Shown piece after piece: positions 22,661 through 34,510 of a DNA stretch of 64,000 bases. Within the stretch, counting starts at the first letter, position 1. Each line of letters starts with the position of its first letter. The translations under genes were made by a program, and so were the position numbers. Source of the DNA: Hevea brasiliensis (Eukaryota > Streptophyta > Magnoliopsida > Malpighiales > Euphorbiaceae). The DNA is taken from assembly GCF_030052815.1 (NCBI RefSeq), contig NC_079505.1:76779054-76843053 (forward strand), read 5' to 3'. The notes under the pieces were generated by a model. It was not told the DNA's origin and made no database searches. It was given only the letters and a program-made list of their open reading frames with translations.

Positions 22661-25191
22661 GCTTTTTAAGATTTTTACATATTGAATAATTTTATTTTTA
22701 TAAAAAAATTAATAATTAATTAAAATATTCTCCTATTTAATTAAAATAGAGAAAGGTAATAGTAAGAAATAAATATATTAGGATAATAATAGATAAAGAT
22801 AAAATTTTAAAAAAATTGATAATTTTTAATTTTCTAAAAAATAAATAAAGATAAAGTTGGCAAAATTCATGGCCTGCTATGTAGTTAAGTCGAATTCAAG
22901 TTATATAGTTCTTCTATCATTCTATGAACCCTTCGAAAATTATTGGAATGAAGTTTGTATTCTAAGCTTTTTCATTTATGAATATGTTAAAAATTATGAC
23001 AAATTAATTTTTTTAGTAATGAACATGGTAGAAATTTATGAAAAGAAGATTTTTTTTTCTTTTTTTATAACGATGGCTATTTTAATTATTATGTAATTCA
23101 CTAATCATATAATTTATGAATAATTTTTAATACTTTAACTCGATGTCTTATAAAGATAGGTTGTCTCGATATCTTATGAAGATAGGTTTACTTCTAATTT
23201 TAAATAATTTTTAAAAAATATAGTTAATATGATTAAATAACAAATTTATTTATTTTTTCTTAATGTATTCTCCACTTTTATTGTTCTATTAAAAGTCAAA
23301 TAAACCATGTTACTAAATTGTTCTTGAAAGTAGATTTTATTTTTCAATACATCTTAAATAGAGTATATTAATAAATTAATAAATAAATTATTATTTAAAA
23401 AAATAACTGATAATTTAAGACAGATAAAAAAAAAATCTATCTTTGTAAGACTAACGGAATATTTAGATTCTTTTATTTGATTGAGATATATTTGGTAAAT
23501 CTTGTATTTTAAATATTTTTTAAAAAATTGATATATAATTCAAAATTATAATAATGTTTGAATTTTTTCTATTAAATTCAACAAAACATAACAAATTCAA
23601 TCTAATTTATTCAATCAAAATATTTTAGAATTATAAATATATTATGTCAATTCTGAAAGACGTGCCTTTAGAATTTCTTATTCATCAATTATAATTACTT
23701 TTATTTGAGAGCATTTAAAGATTATTTTAAAATCTTGAATGTATTAAATTTAGATGAAATTTTTTAAAATGGTGACGTGTTGAATTTAAATTAATAAAAA
23801 GCAATCCTGAATGGCAAGTAACAGCCGTTGTACTACCCATGCACAGCATGGGTAATTTATAATTTATAATTTAATTTTTAATTATATTTTAAATAAAATA
23901 AATTATTATTATAAAATTAATTTTAAATTAAAATTTTTTATTTAATTTAATTTAAATAAAATTTTACCTATCATAATAATAAATTTTTAATTAATTTATG
24001 TTATAGTTAATTAAAATATCTATTTAATTTTTTATACATCTATTAAGAGTAATTTTTATGAATATTTTGTTTAAAATGTAATTAAAGTACTTTATATAAA
24101 AAATAATTTAAATTTCATAAAATTTTTATATTTTATCTCATAATTTATATAAATTGATATTTATTTTTTATAAATTATAAATATAATATTTTTTATTATT
24201 AATATAATAAAAAATTATCAAATTGCTAATGATGAATTGAATTATTTAATTTTAGTAATAATGAAAATATATAATATTATTATTAATTAAAAATAGTATT
24301 TTATTATATTATTATTAAAATTACAACATCTAAATGTAAATTTTTTTTTATTAATCTCAAATTTTTTTATAAAATAATTATTCGACAAAAATAGTTATCA
24401 CTTTACATGCATAAATTTGTAATATAAAATAAATACATTTTATAAAAGTTGTAATTTTAAAATATCATAATTTTTTATTATTAAAATAAATACTATAAAT
24501 ACATATTATTTTTTAAAAGGCAAATTTTATGATTATAATATTATAACTTTAATTGTTCTTAATTATTTTTATTTGCAGCTAGATTTTCAATATTATTATA
24601 TTTGTAATTTATATTTAAAATTCTACTTCTATATAAAAATATAGTTAAGAAATAATTTATGCACTAAGATATAAATATTTAATTAAAATTTAAAAATAAT
24701 TTTGATGAAAATTAATTATAATAAAATATTGATAATTAAAATATTAATTATAATTTTATTCCATATATATAATTATGATGAAATAAGATATTCAAAGTTT
24801 AGGAAATATTAAATAAGAAAATTTAAAAAATTAATAATTAAATAAATATTAATTAGATATATTTAAATAAATAAATTTTGAGAATAATAACTAATAACTT
24901 TGAAAGAAATAATAAAATATAAAAAATATTTGAGCACATTTAGGTAAAATAAAAATACTTTGAAAGAATAGTACTTGATGTGTATTGAAAACCTTATATG
25001 ATACTATATATTGACAAAAAAATAAAAATTATTTAAATAAAAAATAATTTATAACTAAATATTATTGAATTAAAAAATGGTAACAAAAACATTTAAATTT
25101 AATTTTTTTAAAAGTAAAATATTTTTTATTTACTTGGCCATTTCAATTAAATTGCCATAAGTTGGCCATAATGATGATGATGATGATGATG

Positions 25192-25222
<31 letters not shown>

Positions 25223-25662
25223 CTAATTAATTTTAGGAAAGTAAAATAAAAAGAATATTAAATTATTAATATAAAAAATAATATATACTAATTACAAATA
25301 AGTCAAATCTCTATATTTTATTTTTATGACTTTTTATATAGACTACACTTTTATCTCTCAAATTTTTTAACAATGCAATAAAAATATTTGTTAAAGATAT
25401 GAAATAATTTAAAATTGAATTATATGATAGTTGATTATTAGATCACAAATTAATGATTAATTTTTTTTAAACTAATGGCCATCAATGATCTATTATTATT
25501 ATTATAGAGGATAACATTTGGTACATAATGTTTTTACAAAAATGAATTTATAAAAAATTAATATAAATAATTTTTAAATATTATATTTAATCATAAAATA
25601 TCTTAATTTTTAAAAATCAAAATAAAAAAATAATAAATTAAATCATAAAATATTAAAGTAAT
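22661..25662. other. AT-rich gene-free stretch
   Basis: Very A/T-rich DNA with many short homopolymer runs. Around 23135-23185 a short motif (CTTATRAAGATAGGTT) is repeated in tandem. A GAT/AAT trinucleotide microsatellite lies at about 25175-25219. The single 79-aa frame at 22857-23096 has no recognisable features. Nothing codes convincingly. Confidence 0.5.
25175..25219. repeat. GAT/AAT microsatellite
   Basis: A GAT repeat run passes directly into an AAT repeat run, about 45 bases in all. Confidence 0.9.
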
Positions 25663-25667
25663 ATTAT

Positions 25668-27286
25668 TGATGTGGCCAAACCGCAAGTGCACGGGTCGTA
25701 CAAGTAATATAGAAAAGATATCGTTCCCACGAGGAGTTGTGTTAATGGTTGAATTTTTTATATAAAAAGTTGACTAATTCAAACTATTTTTGAAATTAAA
25801 GCAATAAATTGATGGATATTGAAGTATGAATTCTATATGTGTAAAATTAATGATCTATTCAACAATGTAATGATTTAACTAAATTTGCACCAAATTAAAA
25901 TAAGCAAATTGAAATATGGCAAGATTTAAAATGGTAAGCAATTAAAATCAATTAGAAATTAACAATTATAAAAAGGTGATTCTGGAGTTGGGGAGTTCAT
26001 ATTCAAGCTATTTTGAAATTTTTAAATTGGTTATCCAATCTTGTGGAACTTATGGGTTTTAAGGAGATTAATTCTTAAATCCTTTGAATACCCTTTCGAG
26101 TGGGACAAAGAGTGCCTTAATCAATCTAATCCTACTTTCGTGGAGTTAAAGTTAATCAAGACCCATTAAGTTCCTTAATTAATCTGTAAATCCTCTTAAT
26201 CCTTAGTCTATTTCTAGATCTAAGTTAATTAAGTCCAATTTCTTGATTATCTATCACAAGGCTTTCTCCTTTCGGTGCCTCAACCATGGATTAAGAACAT
26301 CACTTAGTGGGATCCTACACTAAGCATGTCATTGAGCACACAAGAAATGAATAAAACTCATTAAGACCACAAAATATGGATTACCCAATCAAAATCCACA
26401 AAATATCTCAAATATTACATCCCTTACTCCAGAATCAAATAAAACTACTCACTATCCATAATATTTACAAGATATTCTGAGTTAATATGGAAATAAAGCT
26501 TTAATCTAAGCTAAGAAACAAGAAACCCAATACTAGAAAGGTAGGAAAAATGCAATAAAGGAAAGAAAACTCCAAATCTGATTGGAAATGGTGTGGGAGA
26601 TGTTTTTGACTCTTCAGCTGCTGCCCTCTCCTTTTCCTTTTTCTTCCCCTCTTTTTTCTTTTTTTTTTTTCTAAAATGGGATAAGGATCTATTTATAATT
26701 TTTTTCTGACAAGGAGCCATAAAATGGTGTGTTTGATGTATGATTTTCTGAGGGAATCTTCTGCCAGCTCATTATAAAATCTTTGTGGGACTGCATAAGT
26801 TATGCAGTCCCTTATACAGTTTTCGGCTGGTTTCTGGCTCTCTTCTGCGAAACTGCATGAGCAAGGTGCAAGAATGCATAAGTTATGCACAATTCTGTGA
26901 GGTTGCATAAGGGAGGCACGAATCTGCATAAGTTATGCGGCAACTTATGCAAATTTCGGCAAGTAGTTGGGACAGTTTCTTCTCCTTATGCAGAACTGCA
27001 TAACTTATGCGGCAAGTTATGCGCAATTTGGCCAATGCATATTTCAACTTTGAAACTTGTTTTTGACATCTTTGGCTGTAGAAATCACTCCTCAATGGCA
27101 AAATCTTTTTAGTCCTTCAAAAACACTATTTTTCCTACAAAATAAAGTAAAATTACAAATTAATCCAAAAATTGGCAATTATGAAAAACTATCTAAATAA
27201 CTAATGAAATTAACTAAAAGTGACTAATAATCAAATAAAATAGCCATGAAATTAAACCTAAATGACTATGCAAAATGTATGCATCA
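25668..27286 (-). mobile_element. Solo LTR, probably Ty3/gypsy-type
   Basis: The 1619-base element starts TGATGTGGCC and ends TGCATCA on the plus strand, so its termini are TGATG...CATCA in either orientation. ATTAT stands directly on both sides (25663-25667 and 27287-27291), the 5-bp duplication expected of an LTR element. I assign it to the minus strand because its 25.7-kb end reads, in reverse, GACCCGTGCACTTGCGG before CATCA, which matches the 3' side of the plus-strand LTR at the window end. No pol frame lies inside. Between 26780 and 27020 there are several copies of the palindrome GCATAAGTTATGC and variants. Confidence 0.8.
26780..27020. repeat. Cluster of GCATAAGTTATGC palindromes inside the solo LTR
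   Basis: The 13-base near-palindrome GCATAAGTTATGC, with forms such as GCATAACTTATGC and half sites, occurs about six times in 240 bases, separated by CGGC/GCAG-rich spacers. Equivalent positions in the related LTR at 62.4 kb carry ACATGAGGCATGT-type motifs instead. Confidence 0.75.
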
Positions 27287-27573
27287 ATTATAAATAAGAA
27301 TAATAATTACAAGAGAAATTAAAAATAATAATAATTAGTATTTATAAATTAATATAAATAATTTGTAAATATTACATTTAATTACTAAATATTTTAATTT
27401 TTTAAGAAATAGTAATTTGAATCATAAATGCTAAGGTAATATTATAAATAACAATGATAATTAAAAGAAAAATAAAAAAAATTAAATAATAATTAATATA
27501 AAGAAGAGTATTTATAATTAATTATGAAATCATAAATTAATAGTTAATATTCCTTAAATTAATGGTTATCAAT

Positions 27574-27577
27574 TACC

Positions 27578-27646
<69 letters not shown>
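27574..27646. repeat. TTA microsatellite
   Basis: More than 20 consecutive TTA trinucleotides. Confidence 0.95.
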
Positions 27647-27649
<3 letters not shown>

Positions 27650-28114
27650 ATGTAACATGTGATGAATAATATTTTATATAAATGAATTTATAAAAAAATA
27701 GTATAAATAATTTTTAAGTATTATATTTAATAATAAAAGGTTTTAATTTTTTAAAAAATTAGATTTTAAAGAAAATAATATTTTAACTAAGAAATATTAA
27801 AGTAGCATTATAAATGCTAATAATAATTAAAAGATGAATTAAAAATTAAATAATAATTTTTATTTACAGAATAATATAAATAATTTATAAATATTGCATT
27901 TAATTATAAAATGTCTTAATTTTTAAAAAATAAATTTTAAATAAATAATAATTTAAATCATAAATTTTAATGTAGTATTTTAAATAATAATGATAATTAA
28001 AAGATAAATAAAAAATTAAATAGTAATTAGTATAAAAAAGAATATTTATAGAAAGTGACACGTGATAAATTTTTTTAGTAAAGTGTTACATGTCATTTTC
28101 CTGTGAATACATTC

Positions 28115-28119
<5 letters not shown>

Positions 28120-28176
<57 letters not shown>
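28120..28176. repeat. AT microsatellite in the first array unit
   Basis: A pure AT run of about 57 bases. The corresponding position in the second unit (31078-31090) has only a short run. Confidence 0.95.
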
Positions 28177-28179
<3 letters not shown>

Positions 28180-28470
28180 ATTGTATTTAGAAAATTAAAT
28201 TATATAATAATTATATATTACAACTTTCAGAAAATATAAAAAAATAGTCATTAATAAATTTAATTAAAAATTACCAATTGATATAAATATGATAGATTTA
28301 AAATCTTACCTCCTTTTGAATTTATTTTATAAAAATATGGACCACTTCTTCATCAGAAAGTGAAAATACAATATATATAAAATTAGTATATGTTTTTAAG
28401 GGGTAAAATTAATAAATTAGTTCAATTAATTCTTAATTTTTCCTTTCTCTAATTAAATTGAACCTTTCAG

Positions 28471-28475
28471 GTATT

Positions 28476-28536
<61 letters not shown>
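28471..28536. repeat. AAT microsatellite in the first array unit
   Basis: Over 20 AAT units. The same site in the second and third units (about 31395 and 32612) has fewer or interrupted repeats. Confidence 0.95.
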
Positions 28537-28663
28537 GTTATTTATTATAGTATTAAAGTGTAATAATTAAATAATTTATAACTTATATATGTATAATTAG
28601 AAAATTAATAACTTAATCATAATTTAAAGAAATTATATAATTAATTAATAAAAAATAAAACTT

Positions 28664-28700
<37 letters not shown>

Positions 28701-28705
<5 letters not shown>

Positions 28706-30455
28706 TGACCCAACCTATGGGCCGGACCGGCACTGGAACCTGGGCCAGCCTAAAGCCTCCGATGCCCGTAGTAAGCCTAACTATTCTTCAACCCAACTCT
28801 AAGGCCCATTTGGGCCCAATTTCAAGAATTCAATCGGATAGAGTCCGAGCATAAAATGGACCATTTAATGGGGAGTTTTTGACTTGTCTGACCTGTAAAC
28901 ACAATATATAATAAATTGGGGAGCTCAGCTCACCCTCCACATAATCAAAATGTCATAACTCAAATAGGAGTTCAGCTCCCTCATCAAATCCCATAATGCA
29001 TACAGTTAATAATTTTACAGGTCCAACATAACTTTTATAATACACGCCCAAAATAAAAGTAGGTGCTTTTAATACATGCGGAGTTTAACTCAATTGTATA
29101 AAATATATTAAATACTATTAATGGACCCGTGAAAAAGAAGAGCAAGTTAGCCACAACAAATAATCCTCCTGTAGCCTGGAAAAATAGATGAACAGGAGTG
29201 AGGGTTCGACTCAGAGAGTAAAATATCAATTTTAACCATAACCTCTATAGCTATCTAAAGCTAATGCACCATATGGAGTGAAATGCAACATCGTCATAAT
29301 TTTCATATCATAACAGCAACAAGGAAATTTGGAGCACTCATACACCCAACACTGTCAAACAATACATATATGGGAGCTGATCCCCTATACAGCCCTCTTA
29401 ATCCAACCTCTGCCAATGAGTGTCGCTCAAGCCGGACTTTTGCTTAATAAACCAAATGCGGGGTCCCAGCGAGTGTCTCTCAAGTCGTGTCTACCCCAAA
29501 AGACCGAGTCCCAGCGAGTGTCTCTCAAGCCGTGTCTACCCGTCCTGTCTATATCTAATACTATACCACACATACGCCATGCACACACACTGCTCTAAAT
29601 TACCACAAACAACATCCATGGCACTTCAACAATTATGAATGCAATATAAAACGTGCCTAGTGTTTAGCTACGTAGATACATATTTATAAGTGATGTATGG
29701 GCATGCTTGAACATATAATAATATCGAAATTACAATTAAAATTAACATTTTACTTACAAACTTGAACCGAGGTCACTGTGGCGGCTGAGCGGAGGAGGAA
29801 GGCTGTCCCGGCTCACCTGACAATTTCATTACAATTATTTAATATATTTAACTCAATACAAGTTTAGAAAAGACCAAAGACACCCTAAGTTGTGCTGAAA
29901 ATCTGGCAGAGTCTACCCTATACCTATGACCTACCCAACCTGCAAAATAGTTCAAATAACACTTTTAAACTCAACCCATATCTTATCATCATTATATGGC
30001 CCCTCTTGGGCCCTCTAAACCAAGCAATAATCACAACATCAGACAACTCAATTATAAGACTTTAAAACTAATATTTTTCAAAGACTATCCAAACTAACTT
30101 TAGAAATTCTATAAACCTGCCCCGCGGTCCTTAACAATATTATAAGGCTATTGCAATAGGAATTGTAATTTTCTTATTATCTACGAATATTTTATAAATT
30201 TTATTCTAACCCAGTACAAGGTAAAAATTGAGTAATATAGTGTTCGAGTTTATCTATGCCAAATCTGACAACTGGAACGCATCCAGAATGTCTGAAAATG
30301 ATGGGGTAGCTTATAATCTTGACTCGGTCCTGAAATGATTCCAGCAGCTTATCTGCTCGGCTCGGCTCGGCTCGAAATTACAGATCCGAGCGATGATCGA
30401 ATTTTCACGAAATGAAAGTACATACGTGAAGTCCACAATACCAAAGTTAGAATAA
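28701..30455 (-). mobile_element. Inserted LTR-like element in the first array unit (solo LTR candidate)
   Basis: About 1.75 kb of clearly different, more GC-balanced DNA sits inside an AT run. On the plus strand it begins TATCATGACCCAACC, a decayed form of the TGTCACGACCC start found on some plant LTR elements; read in reverse it ends in GGCCCATAGGTTGGGTCATGATA. Insertion into AT repeats hides any target duplication, so the borders are approximate. No pol domain is present. A 29-aa-scale tandem repeat of CCCAGCGAGTGTCTCTCAAG occurs inside (29463-29540). Confidence 0.6.
29463..29540. repeat. Short tandem duplication inside the inserted element
   Basis: Two near-identical blocks with GTCCCAGCGAGTGTCTCTCA then CGTGTCTACCC, spaced about 45 bases. 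A third, weaker version (GAGTGTCGCTCAAGCC) lies just upstream at about 29418. Confidence 0.85.
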
Positions 30456-32609
30456 TATATATATATATATATATAAATAATAATAAAATAATATAATATG
30501 ATTAATACTAATATTAGTTATTTATTAATTATACTATAAAGAATATAAAAAAAATAACCAAAATTGAATATTAACATAAATTTCTTATTTTTCATTACTA
30601 TGAAAATAAAATTTTATTTCATTTTTTCATAATTCATTATATATATATAACATTCAATATATAATTAAAAAAATATTTTTATTAAATATGTGTTAAATTA
30701 AAATAAAATTAAGGTAAATTAAAATTTATTAAATATATAAAAGAGAGAGAGATGACAAATTATTTAAGAGAGAGAGAGATGATAAATTATTTAACTCTAT
30801 ATGATAGAAGGATAAAATATTTGACTCCATATGATAATTTTTATAGTGTAATTCTAAATTATTTTATTAATTTTAAGATGTATAATTCTTAAATTTTTAT
30901 AATTAAATTAAATAATAAAAAATTTAAGAATCCATAAATGAGAAATTTATAAATTTTTGAAATATATCTACTATTTTTAATTAGTTAGTTATAAAAATTA
31001 TGATAATAATGGTAATAGTGAAGATATTTAAAAAGAAAGTGTTACATATTATTTCCCTCTAAATACATTGCTACTTTATATATATATATAAGAGAATTAT
31101 ATTTAGAAAATTAAATTATATAATAATTATATATTACAACTTTCAACAAATATACGAAAATAGTTATCAATAAATTTCATTAAAAATGATCAATTAGTAT
31201 AAATATGATAGATTTAAAATTCTACCTCCTCTTGAATTTGTTTTATAAAAATATGGACTAATTCTTCATTAGAAAGTGAAAATGCAACACATATAAAATT
31301 AATATATGTTTTTATTAGGTAAAATTAATAAATTAGTTCAATTAATTCTTAATTTTTCCTTTCTCTAATTAAATTTAACTTTTTAGGTATTTATAATAAT
31401 AATAATAACAACAATAACAATAATAATAGCTATTTATTATAGTATTAAAGTGTAATAATTAAATAATTTATAACTTATATATGCATAATTAGAAAATTAA
31501 TAACTTAATCATAATTTAAAAAAATTGTACAATTAATTAATAAAAAATAAAACTTCAAGTGGGGCAGATGTGCATATATATATATATATGTATATAATTT
31601 TTCTAAATAATATATATATATGTATATAATTTTTCTAAATAATAATAAAATAATATAATATGATTAATACTAATATTAGTTATTTATTAATTATACTATA
31701 AAGAATATAAAAAAAAATAATGAAAATTGAATGTTAACATAAATTTCTTATTTTTCATTAATATGAAAATAAAATTTTATTTTATTTTTTCATAATTCAT
31801 TTTATATATATAACATGTAATATATAATTAAAAATATATTTTTATTAAATACGTGTTAAAATAAAATAAAGTCAAGGTAAATTAAAATTTATTAAATATA
31901 TAAAAAAAAGAGAGATGACAAATTATTTAACTTCATGTGATAATTTTTATAGTATAATTTTAAATTATTTTATTAATTTTAAGATGTATAATTCTTAAAT
32001 TTTTATAATTAAATGAAATAATAAAAAATTTAAGAATCTTTAAATGAGAAATTTATAAATTTTTGAAATATATCTGCTATTTTTAATTAGTTAGCCATAA
32101 AAATTATGGTAATAGTAAAAATAGTTTAAAGAAAATTAGAATTAAATAAAAATAGAATTAAATACTTAATATAAAAGACAATAATTACTTACATTAATTA
32201 TTGTAATTGTTAAATATAATAATTTTTATATAGTAAGTGTCACGTAACAGCACTAAAATTTAGAGTGCCACGTGGCAACAATAAAGGAAAATCTCTCTGC
32301 TTTATATTGTGGCAAAGCAATAAATTCAATTTAATATTGTCATTTGGCATATTACAACTTTCAAGAAATATAGAAAAATAGTCATTAATAAATGTAATTA
32401 AAAATTACTAATTGATATAAATATGATAGATTTAAAATCTTACTTTCTCTTAAATTTGTTTTATAAAAATATGAACTACTTTTTTATCAGAAAGTGAAAG
32501 TACAATATATATAAAATTAATATATATTTTTATATGATAAAATTAATAAATTAATTCAATTAATTCTTAATTTTTTATTTCTCTAATTAAATTGAACTTT
32601 TCATGTATT

Positions 32610-32650
<41 letters not shown>

Positions 32651-33002
32651 CAATAATAATAATAGCTATTTATTATAGTATTAAAGTGTAATAATTAAAT
32701 AATTTGTAACTTATATATGCATAATTAGAAAATTAATAACTTAATCATAATTTAAAGAAATTTTATAATTAATTAATAAAAAAATAAAACTTCAAATATG
32801 ACAGGTGTACATATATATATATAAATATATATAAAATTTTTCTAAATAATAATAAAATAATATAATATGATTAATATTAATATTAGTTATTTATTAATTA
32901 TACTATAAAGAATATCAAAAAAATAATGAAAAGTGAATATTAATATAAATTTCTTATTTTTCATTACAATGAAAATAAAATTTTATTTCATTTTTTACAA
33001 TT

Positions 33003-33042
<40 letters not shown>

Positions 33043-33581
33043 CATTCAATATATAATTAAAAATATATTTTTATTAAATATGTGTTAAAATAAAATAAAA
33101 TCAAGATAAATTAAAATTTATTAAATATATAAAAAAGAGAGAGGACAAATTATTTAACTTCATGTGATAAGAGGACAAAATATTTAACTCCATATGATAA
33201 TTTTTATAGTATAATTCTAAATTATTTTATTAATTTTAATATGTATAATTCTTAAATTTGTATAATTAAATGAAATAATAAAAATTTTAAGAATCCTTAA
33301 ATGAAAAATTTATAAATTTTTGAAATATATTTACTATTTTTAATTAGTTAGCCATAAAAATTATAGTAATAATAGTAATGGTAAAGATATTTAAAAGAAA
33401 ATTAGAATTAAATAAAAAATAGAATTTAATATTTAATATAAAAAATAATAATTACTTACATTAATTATTATAATTATAAAATATAATAATTTTTATATAG
33501 TAAATATCACATAAAATATAATAATTAAAAATATCACTAAAACTTAGAGTGCCATGTGACAATAGTAAGAGAAAACCTTCT

Positions 33582-33584
<3 letters not shown>

Positions 33585-33626
<42 letters not shown>
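33585..33626. repeat. AT microsatellite
   Basis: About 40 bases of AT repeat in the partial fourth array unit. Confidence 0.9.
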
Positions 33627-33629
<3 letters not shown>

Positions 33630-33808
33630 ATATAATTGGTATATGTGGCAATGCAATAAATTTAATATTGTCATTTGACATAAATATATTAATTTTAGAA
33701 TCTTATGTGGCAGTTCAGGAGAAAACTTAACTATTTTAAATGTTGTCACGTGACATAAATATAAAAGTTTTAGAATTTTATGTGGCAGCACCAAGAAAAA
33801 AACCTGTC

Positions 33809-33814
<6 letters not shown>

Positions 33815-33861
<47 letters not shown>
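33815..33861. repeat. AT microsatellite
   Basis: About 45 bases of AT repeat at the right edge of the array, after a second CTGCTTTATATAT block. Confidence 0.9.
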
Positions 33862-33863
<2 letters not shown>

Positions 33864-34233
33864 TAAGTTTGACCTAACTAAAAATAACGCGCTCAATCTA
33901 TTATAAATTAAAATATAAATATATAAAATCTATACACATATCTTAAGTTCATAATAAACTGAATTTAAGTAAAAAAATTCTCCAACTATAATCCATTTCT
34001 TACGTTAACACGCGATGCCAATGTGCCTCTTCTTCTCCAATAAATTTGAGGAGGAAAAAAAATACATACATAACATCGATCGCAAAATCAAACTGAATAT
34101 ATATCTCCACAGATGCTTGCCATTTTTATTTTTTGAAAGAAGCATTAATTGAGAGTTAAAGCTTTCAGAGTTGAATTTCTCTTTGCATCTCTTCCACAGC
34201 TACAAAGCTTATATAAATACCTAAAGCTCCTCA

Positions 34234-34474
34234 ATGACTGCGTCTACCATGGCTAATAATTCAGATCTTTCAATGATCCGTCCAAGGGTTCTCATTGTCT
34301 CCAGGCGAACCGTTCGCAAGAACAAGTTTGTAGATTTTGTGGGTTCGTTTCATTTTCCTCTCTTCATCATCACGTCGACGTTTCATCTTATAGTTTCATT
34401 GCATGATTAATAATCAAGGTTCAATATATATATAAATCAAAGTCCAATTTTCTGCATATTTGATGGATTCATGC

Positions 34475-34510
<36 letters not shown>

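Larger units (their letters stand above)
25440..28050. repeat. AT-rich tandem repeat units of about 0.45 kb, split by the solo LTR
   Basis: Blocks starting near 25440 and 27530 share the same order of motifs: a TTAATGATTAA-like start, AAATTAATGG, a TTATTATTATT run, then AATGAATTTATAAAAAA, a TAAATAATTTTTAAATATTA block and TATTAAAGTA. Further copies of the last blocks lie at about 27330-27520 and 27860-28050. Removing the 1.6-kb LTR and one target duplication brings the first two units to about 0.47 kb apart. Confidence 0.5.
28060..33810. repeat. Tandem array of about 1.2-kb AT-rich units
   Basis: The same ordered set of blocks recurs: GTGTTACAT/GTGTCACGT start, an AT microsatellite, ATTACAACTTTCA, a GATAGATTTAAAAT block, a TTCATCAGAAAGTGAAAA block, an AAT microsatellite, TATTAAAGTGTAATAATTAA, then a GATTAATACTAATATTAG block and TTTTTAATTAGTTA. 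Units begin near 28060, 31030, 32230 and 33490 (the last partial). The first unit is split by an inserted element at about 28701-30455; without it the spacing is again about 1.2 kb. No protein frame is shared between units. Confidence 0.8.

Noticed and set aside
27574..27646. CRISPR-like regular repeats
   Set aside because: These are simple trinucleotide microsatellites without spacers. No direct-repeat/spacer array exists in the window.
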